Shown here: piece after piece, positions 8,802 to 13,282 of the stretch
Position numbering within the stretch: position 1 is the stretch's first letter
Layout of the letters: each line of letters opens with the position of its first letter
From: Deltaproteobacteria bacterium
Lineage (GTDB): Bacteria > Desulfobacterota > Desulfobacteria > Desulfobacterales > UBA11574
DNA: 13,282 bases
Assembly (NCBI GenBank): GCA_019313505.1
Contig: JAFDBA010000058.1
Coordinates: 1 to 13,282 of the forward strand
Reading direction: 5' to 3'
Position numbers and translations under genes: made by a program
The notes under the pieces: model-generated
The model's database searches: none
Told to the model about the DNA's origin: nothing
What the model saw: only the letters and a program-made list of their open reading frames with translations

Positions 8802-9730
8802 AAGTAAAAACACCAAGCAAACTGGAAAAAGTTCTGGCTGCCGGTCATGTTGCCGTTACATCCGAATGTGGCCCCCCGAGGGGAAGTGATCCCGAGGTGA
8901 TTATCAAAAAAGCCAATCTTATAAAGGATCATGTGGACGCCATTAATATTACCGACAATCAAACATCCGTAACACGCATGTGCAGTCTGGCGGCCTGTAT
9001 ACGCCTTAAGCTTATGGGGCTCGAACCCGTGTTGCAAATGGTGACGCGGGATCGAAACCGGATTGCCTTGCAAAGCGACATTCTCGGAGCGGCTTCATTT
9101 GACATTTATAATATCCTTTGTCTATCCGGAGATCACCAGAGTTTCGGAGACTGTCCTACGGGTCAAAATGTTCATGATATTGATTCCATGCAATTGATTC
9201 AGACTGTCAGGCATATGCGGGACGAACATAAGTTTTTAGGAGGTGCCGATATCGAACGCCCCCCTGAGATGTTTGTGGGAGCAGCGGCAAATCCTTTTGC
9301 CGATCCTTTTGAGATCCGTGTTCCTCGTCTTGCAAAAAAAATTGCTGCCGGTGTGGAATTTATTCAAACCCAGTGTATATACGACCTTGATAAATTTGAG
9401 CTCTGGATGAAGATGGCCGGTGACCGGGGTCTTACTGAAAAAGTCAGCATTTTTGCAGGCATGACTCCTTTCAAATCTGCCGGAATGGCGAGGTATATGA
9501 AAAACAGGGTGCCCGGTATAGAAGTTCCGGACGAGATGATTAAAAGGATGGCCGATACTCCTAAGGAAAAACAGGCGGAAGAGGGTATAAAAATCTGTAT
9601 TGAGTCAATTGAGCGACTTAAAGAGGTGGAAGGGGTTCGTGGTTTTCATGTTATGGCCATTGAATGGGAGGAAATTGTTCCCGAGATTGTGGAAAAGTCC
9701 GGACTGTATCCCAGACCGAGTGTGGAATGA
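8798..9730 (+). CDS. metF: 5,10-methylenetetrahydrofolate reductase
   Basis: The 310-aa product has the MetF TIM-barrel signatures: SECGPPRGSD (E23), NITDNQ (D53), LSGDHQSFGD (D112), QTQCIYDL (Q190, Q192) and MTPFKSAGMARYM. The family is an FAD enzyme that interconverts methylene- and methyl-tetrahydrofolate. In the Wood-Ljungdahl pathway this is the last methyl-branch step before the methyltransferase; in acetate-oxidising sulfate reducers the pathway can run in reverse. ATG 8798 is preceded by CAGGGAGGA (8780-8788) and overlaps the metV stop. The in-frame codons upstream lie inside metV and were not used. Position next to metV and the HdrA/MvhD genes suggests electrons reach MetF through an HdrA-MvhD relay rather than directly from NAD(P)H. 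Confidence 0.95.
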   Translation: MKVKTPSKLEKVLAAGHVAVTSECGPPRGSDPEVIIKKANLIKDHVDAINITDNQTSVTRMCSLAACIRLKLMGLEPVLQMVTRDRNRIALQSDILGAASFDIYNILCLSGDHQSFGDCPTGQNVHDIDSMQLIQTVRHMRDEHKFLGGADIERPPEMFVGAAANPFADPFEIRVPRLAKKIAAGVEFIQTQCIYDLDKFELWMKMAGDRGLTEKVSIFAGMTPFKSAGMARYMKNRVPGIEVPDEMIKRMADTPKEKQAEEGIKICIESIERLKEVEGVRGFHVMAIEWEEIVPEIVEKSGLYPRPSVE

Positions 9731-9743
9731 TTGGGGACTGCAG

Positions 9744-9801
9744 GTGAGAGGATGAGAAGGTGAAAGGGTCAGAAGTTGAGAAGGTTGGAAGATGAGAAGG
9801 T
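9744..9801. repeat. Purine-rich degenerate direct repeat between metF and the receiver gene
   Basis: GATGAGAAGGT occurs at 9751-9761 and 9791-9801, with a one-base variant GTTGAGAAGGT at 9775-9785. The whole stretch is nearly all purine on the + strand. No stem or promoter is evident. It fills most of the 119-nt gap between metF and the response regulator. Confidence 0.65.
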
Positions 9802-9849
9802 ATATGAGCAATGACGAATAACGAATGACAATTATAAAGGAGGTTAATT

Positions 9850-10236
9850 ATGAGTGAAAAAAAAAGAATTCTTGTGGTGGATGATGAGCCCGATTTCGCT
9901 GCCATTGTTCAGGGAAATTTGGAAAAAGAAGGTTTTGAAGTTGAGATAGCCTATAACGGTGTTGAGGGATTGGAAAAAGTACGTTCAAATCCGCCGGACG
10001 CAGTTGTTTTGGATGTCATGATGCCGGAAATGGACGGATACAAGGTGTGCAGGGAATTAAAAGCGGATGAAAAATATGCTGATATCCCTGTGGTATTGTT
10101 GACCGCCGTTGCTTCCCATGTGACATCAACCCGTTATTCCCATCAGGATGGGATGAGCACAGAAGCCGATGATTATATCGCAAAACCGGCTTCAGCAGAG
10201 GAAATCACGGCGAGTATTAAACGGCTTCTTGAATAG
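9850..10236 (+). CDS. Single-domain response regulator (receiver domain only)
   Basis: This 128-aa protein is a complete CheY-like receiver: acidic pocket D11-D12 (VDDE), phospho-acceptor D55 in LDVMMPEMDG, switch threonine T85 in LLTAVAS, and K112-P113 in YIAKPAS. There is no output domain, so it would act by protein-protein contact or as a phosphorelay member. The 20-residue stretch between T85 and K112 (SHVTSTRYSHQDGMSTEADD region) is longer than in classic CheY; similar inserts occur in many environmental receivers. A strong ribosome site (AAAGGAGG, 9836-9843) precedes ATG 9850. It sits between metF and the HdrD-like gene, an unusual neighbour for a metabolic operon. The histidine kinase at 12511-13282 is a possible but unproven partner. 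Confidence 0.93.
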   Translation: MSEKKRILVVDDEPDFAAIVQGNLEKEGFEVEIAYNGVEGLEKVRSNPPDAVVLDVMMPEMDGYKVCRELKADEKYADIPVVLLTAVASHVTSTRYSHQDGMSTEADDYIAKPASAEEITASIKRLLE

Positions 10237-10283
10237 CAAGAAACCATGGGTTGTCCGAAGCCCGTAATTTATGATTTTAAATT

Positions 10284-10328
10284 GAAGATTGACAATACGT
10301 AATCTTCAGCTTTCAATAGTCAATCTTC
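10284..10328. repeat. AT-rich inverted repeat upstream of the HdrD-like gene
   Basis: GAAGATTGAC (10284-10293) is matched by its exact reverse complement GTCAATCTTC (10319-10328); outward a T-G and a T-A pair extend it to 12 pairs. The 25-nt interior holds a further AATCTTC. TTTCAATAGTCAAT (10311-10324) is the exact reverse complement of 4565-4578, the gap before hdrA, so these gaps share a dispersed sequence. No T run follows; the ribosome site AGGAGGG lies at 10336-10342. Confidence 0.6.
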
Positions 10329-10346
10329 GATTTATAGGAGGGAATA

Positions 10347-11640
10347 ATGTCATCTCAGATTATTGAGATTAAAGGAAGAAAAAAAAGCATTTTTCTGGAT
10401 AAGGTAACGGAGCTTCTCCCGGAAGGAGGAAATCTCAATCTCTGCCTGACCTGCGGTGCTTGTTCTTCAGGGTGCCCTGCCACGGGTCTGGAGAATTTGG
10501 ATCCCAGGAAGTTTCTGCGCATGGCGGCGCTGGGCATGGATGAAGAAATCACAAGCACACCTTGGGTGTGGATGTGTACCATGTGCCAGCGATGTGTTTA
10601 TGCCTGTCCCATGAAAATCGATATTCCGCAACTGGTTTTTAACGCCAGGGCATCCTGGCCCAGGGAAGAGCGGCCCAAGGGGATTCTGGGATCATGTGAC
10701 ATGGCATTGAAGCATGATACCTGTAGTGCCATGGGGACACCTGAGGACGATTTCCAGTTTGTAGTCGAGGACGTGCTTGAGGAATACCAGGAATCCCAGC
10801 CTGAATTCAAGGATATGCAGGCGTCAATCAACAGGGAAGGGGCTGAATTCTATTTCAACCAGAACTCCAGAGAGCCGGTGACCGAGCCGGACGAAATGGT
10901 ACCGGTCTGGAAGATTTTTCATCTTGTAGGGGCTGACTGGACGTACGGAACCAAGGGCTGGGCTGCGGAAAATTACTGCATGTTCCTGGCCGACAACGAG
11001 GCCTGGGAGCATATTGTGAGGGTCAAGGCCAAGGCAGTGGATGATTTAAAATGCAAGTACTGGCTCAATACCGAGTGAGGGCACGAACTTTTTGCAGTCC
11101 GGGCCGGACTGAAAAAATTCAACATTGAGCACAACTTTGAAATCGAGAGCATTATTCGATTGTATGCAAAGTGATTCCGACTGGAACAAGGACTTAAAAA
11201 TTAAATTTACGGTACAGGATCCGTGCCAGCTGGTACGCAAGACTTATGGTGATCCGGTGGCGGAAGATCTTCGGTATACGGTGAAAGCGGTTGTGGGCGA
11301 AGAAAATTTTATTGAAATGTACCCCAATATGTCTAACAACTACTGCTGCGGCGGCGGCGGCGGCTTTCTCCAGGCAGGATATCCTGAAGAACGCCGGGCT
11401 TACGGCAAGCTCAAAGCAAACCAGATTTTGGCAACAAAAGCGGATTATTGCATTACGCCGTGCCATAACTGCCATGCCCAGGTCCACGATCTCAGTGATA
11501 TAAACAATCACGCATGGCAGACAGTTCATTTGTGGACTATGATATGTCTTTCTTTAGGGATCCTCGGGCCGAATGAAAGAGAATACCTTGGAGACGATCT
11601 CAAGGAAGTTTTAGTTTTTCATCCGGAGACCGCGATGTAG
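10347..11640 (+). CDS. hdrD: HdrC-HdrB/D-like CCG-domain iron-sulfur protein, selenoprotein (UGA codon 244), with apparent +1 frameshift near 11169
   Basis: Read with UGA 11076-11078 as Sec and one base dropped near 11169, the product is about 430 aa. Residues 33-43 and 77-87 hold two HdrC-type [4Fe-4S] motifs (C33/C36/C39/C43 and C77/C80/C83/C87). The next part ends in NTE-U244-GHELFAV, where HdrD/DsrK-like proteins have a Cys-Gly-His. The second half is a CCG (cysteine-rich) domain: DPC at 11224, CC at 11344-11349 followed by five Gly, and CHNC at 11461-11472. Such domains bind the unusual Fe-S cluster that handles disulfide substrates or relays electrons. ATG 10347 follows AGGAGGG. After U244 the frame runs 31 codons to UGA 11172, while the rest of the protein lies one frame over. 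Removing one A from AAA at 11168-11170 gives a continuous chain (LYA-SDSDWNKD). It may be a real mutation, a short deletion scar, programmed shift or base-call error. By position it would be the HdrBC-equivalent subunit of the complex. Confidence 0.82.
11095..11111 (+). promoter_or_regulatory. Putative SECIS hairpin for UGA 11076-11078 (HdrD-like gene)
   Basis: CAGTCCG (11095-11101) and CGGACTG (11105-11111) pair perfectly (7 bp) around the loop GGC (11102-11104). TTTTT before and AAAAA after the stem could extend it past a bulged G. The loop begins 23 nt after the UGA and starts with G. It is not a terminator: A's, not T's, follow the stem on this strand, and coding continues across it. Confidence 0.75.
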
Positions 11641-11650
11641 TGACCGCCTT

Positions 11651-11679
11651 TTGCAGCTAACGAATTTTAATAATATAAT
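11651..11679 (+). promoter_or_regulatory. Possible sigma-70 promoter for aroE
   Basis: A perfect -10 box TATAAT (11674-11679) lies 17 nt after TTGCAG (11651-11656), which matches the -35 consensus only at its TTG. Transcription would begin around 11685-11687, leaving a leader of about 12 nt before ATG 11698. That would explain why no ribosome site is visible before this gene. The region is AT-rich, so a chance match is possible. Confidence 0.4.
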
Positions 11680-11697
11680 TTGCAAATCAATTTTCTG

Positions 11698-12516
11698 ATG
11701 CAGGTTTATTGTATATTAGGCGATGAACGGGTAATTCGCTCAAAATCTCCTGTCATTTTTTCGACTGTAATGAAACGTCTCGGAATACAAGGAGCATATG
11801 TGCCATTCAAAGTTGCGCCCAGCCTCATAAGTCAGGCGTTGCAAAGCATAAAAATACTGAATATCGCCGGAGTTAATATTACAATACCTTTTAAAGAACA
11901 GGTCATTCCCTATATAGATATCCTTTCAGAAGGCGCAAATATTATCGGCGCCATTAATACCATCGTTTGTAACGGTGACATTCTGAAAGGGTACAATACC
12001 AATGCCATCGGTTTTATGGATGCTTTAAATGATGCCGGAATTGATGTGGAAGGAAAATCAGCGCTTGTTTTCGGCACCGGTGGCGCCGCCAGGGCAATCG
12101 TATTTATTTTAAACTGGCTGAGAACAACTTTAATTTATGTAGCCGGCCGTAACAAGGATAAAGCGCTTCAAATGGTTGATTGTTTTGGAGGGGAAGCCTT
12201 AACCCTTGACGATATCGCCGACCAGTCTATATCTGTAGACATCGTGGTTAATACAACTTCTGTTTCAAGCCCAGATGAATCTTTAAAAATGAATACATTG
12301 TTGAATAAACTCAACATAAAAGATTGCGAGGTGATAGTTGATCTTAACTATGGCCGAACAGAAAATATTTGGGAGGACCTGGCCGGGCGCAATGGCGCAC
12401 GATTTATGGATGGCCTGTCAACCCTCGCATTCCAGTGTAGACGCACTCTGGCCCTTTGGACAGGTATTCAGGCACCACCGGAGGAATTTTTGAAAGCGAT
12501 TGACGAAAATTTATAA
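11698..12516 (+). CDS. aroE: Shikimate dehydrogenase-like protein (AroE family), Asn at the usual catalytic Asp
   Basis: The 272-aa product has the AroE layout. The N-terminal substrate domain shows SKSP (15-18), NITIPFKE with K66, and GAINTI with N87. The NADP domain has GTGGAARA, the GRN-type cofactor loop, NTTSVS and a C-terminal DGLSTLAFQ with the family's Gln. AroE reduces 3-dehydroshikimate with NADPH in the chorismate pathway. The family motif GYNTDG reads GYNTNA here: N102 (codon AAT 12001-12003) stands where the catalytic Asp of the Lys-Asp pair normally is. Activity may be lowered or changed, so this may be a divergent paralogue. I chose ATG 11698 because the family begins close to the VYCILG strand; a TTG at 11680 is the alternative and neither has a clear ribosome site. 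The preceding genes are redox genes, so it is probably a separate unit. Its end overlaps the convergent kinase gene by 6 nt. Confidence 0.88.
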   Translation: MQVYCILGDERVIRSKSPVIFSTVMKRLGIQGAYVPFKVAPSLISQALQSIKILNIAGVNITIPFKEQVIPYIDILSEGANIIGAINTIVCNGDILKGYNTNAIGFMDALNDAGIDVEGKSALVFGTGGAARAIVFILNWLRTTLIYVAGRNKDKALQMVDCFGGEALTLDDIADQSISVDIVVNTTSVSSPDESLKMNTLLNKLNIKDCEVIVDLNYGRTENIWEDLAGRNGARFMDGLSTLAFQCRRTLALWTGIQAPPEEFLKAIDENL

Positions 12517-13282
12517 ATTCTTAATTGGAAGAAGAACGGTAAATTCTGTTCCCCTGCCGGGGATGCTATCCACATCAATAAGGCCGCCCATTGAATCTAT
12601 AAGTCCTTTGACTATGGGCAGTCCAAGGCCGGTGCCTGTAATATACCTTGTTTTATCGTTCTTTACCCTGTAAAATCTATCAAAGATTTTATTCAGATAT
12701 TTGTTATCTATGCCAAATCCGTTATCTTTAACTTTTACACGTACATTAACTCCGGCCATATCAACTTCCACTTTAATTCGTCCGCCTTCCTGTGTGTAAT
12801 TAATTGCATTGGTAATCAGATTTCCAAAGATGCTTTCCAGAGCAATGGGATCGGCCATAAGTTGAGGAGGTGGATCTTTTGAAAACTCAATTGTAAGAGT
12901 CTGGTTCTTTTTATTCCCACTGGTCCTTAAAAAATCTACTATATTTTCCAGAAGATCTTCGAGTTTGACGGGTTGGGGCTCATGACAGATAATTCCTTCT
13001 TCTATACGGGAAAGATCAAGCAGATCTCCGATCAGAGCAATTAATCCTTTTGTTTTTTCCCTGGCACGGGCAAGTACATGCTGATCTTGTACAGACTCTT
13101 CGCCGACCATGTCTCTGATTGCCAGCGCAAGCTGCTCATGGATGGTTGAAAGGGGTGAGCGAAGTTCATGGGACACTTTTGCAACGAATTCTGATTTAAG
13201 CTGATCCAGAAGCTTCATGGATGTAATATCCACAATATTTAGAACTGCTCCCAGACACTCTTTTCTTTCGCCGAGAACAGGC
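12511..13282 (-). CDS. Sensor histidine kinase, C-terminal part (partial at window edge)
   Basis: The frame is open to the window edge, so the N-terminus lies outside; about 256 residues are visible. The first visible stretch (LGAVLNIVDITSMKLLD) resembles the end of a PAS domain running into the linker. It is followed by the HisKA domain with SHELRSPLS (phospho-acceptor His at 13168-13170) and an HATPase domain: N box NLITNAINYT, G1 DNGFGID, F box FDRFYRV and G2 GTGLGLPIVKG. The family autophosphorylates on His and passes phosphate to a receiver Asp. No membrane segment is visible, but the sensor part is missing. It converges on aroE: both TAA stops lie in TTATAA at 12511-12516, giving a 6-nt overlap. 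The lone receiver at 9850-10236 is a possible partner; nothing in the sequence proves it. Confidence 0.92.
   Translation of the reverse strand, partial: PVLGERKECLGAVLNIVDITSMKLLDQLKSEFVAKVSHELRSPLSTIHEQLALAIRDMVGEESVQDQHVLARAREKTKGLIALIGDLLDLSRIEEGIICHEPQPVKLEDLLENIVDFLRTSGNKKNQTLTIEFSKDPPPQLMADPIALESIFGNLITNAINYTQEGGRIKVEVDMAGVNVRVKVKDNGFGIDNKYLNKIFDRFYRVKNDKTRYITGTGLGLPIVKGLIDSMGGLIDVDSIPGRGTEFTVLLPIKNL

Noticed and set aside
11095..11111. Rho-independent terminator
   Set aside because: The stem is followed by A's rather than T's on the + strand, and conserved coding sequence spans it.
11172..11174. UGA as a fifth selenocysteine codon in the HdrD-like gene
   Set aside because: The same frame reaches TAA at 11202-11204 with no conserved sequence between, and the conserved CCG domain continues in another frame; no hairpin with suitable spacing was found.
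11350..11364. (GGC)5 tract as a phase-variation microsatellite
   Set aside because: It encodes the family's conserved glycine run after CC, and triplet changes would not alter the frame.
3813..11640. Global reassignment of UGA (for example to Trp or Gly)
   Set aside because: UGA clearly ends hdrA, mvhD-2, metV and metF in the same window, and the four internal UGAs all sit at Cys positions.

Overview
The window looks like chromosomal DNA of an anaerobic, selenocysteine-using sulfate reducer of the Desulfobacterales type (Desulfobacterota). The evidence is the density of HdrA/MvhD/HdrD-like iron-sulfur redox proteins around a MetV-MetF pair (methyl branch of the Wood-Ljungdahl pathway), moderate GC, strong AGGAGG-type ribosome sites and four in-frame UGA codons at conserved cysteine positions. 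The taxon is inferred from gene content; no rRNA or other marker is present.

Layout, all + strand unless stated: (1) 1-3675, 3' part of a GltD-HdrA fusion flavoprotein, cut by the window edge; (2) 3813-4562, MvhD-like protein with UGA at codon 67 and a C-terminal winged-helix-like extension; (3) 4618-7632, double HdrA with UGA at codon 59; (4) 7646-8077, second MvhD with UGA at codon 17; (5) 8133-8801 metV and (6) 8798-9730 metF, overlapping by 4 nt; (7) 9850-10236, stand-alone receiver-domain response regulator; (8) 10347-11640, HdrC-HdrB/D-like iron-sulfur protein with UGA at codon 244 and one apparent single-base frameshift near 11169; (9) 11698-12516, shikimate dehydrogenase-like protein, probably its own transcription unit; (10) 12511-13282 on the - strand, C-terminal part of a PAS-type sensor histidine kinase, cut by the window edge.

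The genes from 1 to about 11640 read as one functional set. Methylenetetrahydrofolate reductase (MetF with its partner MetV) is linked to a flavin/iron-sulfur electron relay: HdrA as the possible flavin-based bifurcating centre, MvhD as [2Fe-2S] relay, a CCG-domain HdrD-like subunit, and a GltD-HdrA fusion as a possible NAD(P)H module. This resembles the MetFV-HdrABC-MvhD complex known from acetogens such as Moorella, with differences: two MvhDs, two large HdrA-type proteins, HdrC and HdrB fused, and selenocysteine in four subunits.

The most striking signal is those four UGAs. Each replaces a Cys of a recognisable family motif, the same reading frame and family homology continue after it, and each is followed after 20-23 nt by the loop of a 6-8 bp hairpin with a GG dinucleotide in the loop, as expected for bacterial SECIS elements. 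A reader treating UGA only as stop would split all four genes. No gap between genes exceeds 140 nt; the gaps hold ribosome sites, AT-rich inverted repeats and a purine-rich direct repeat.
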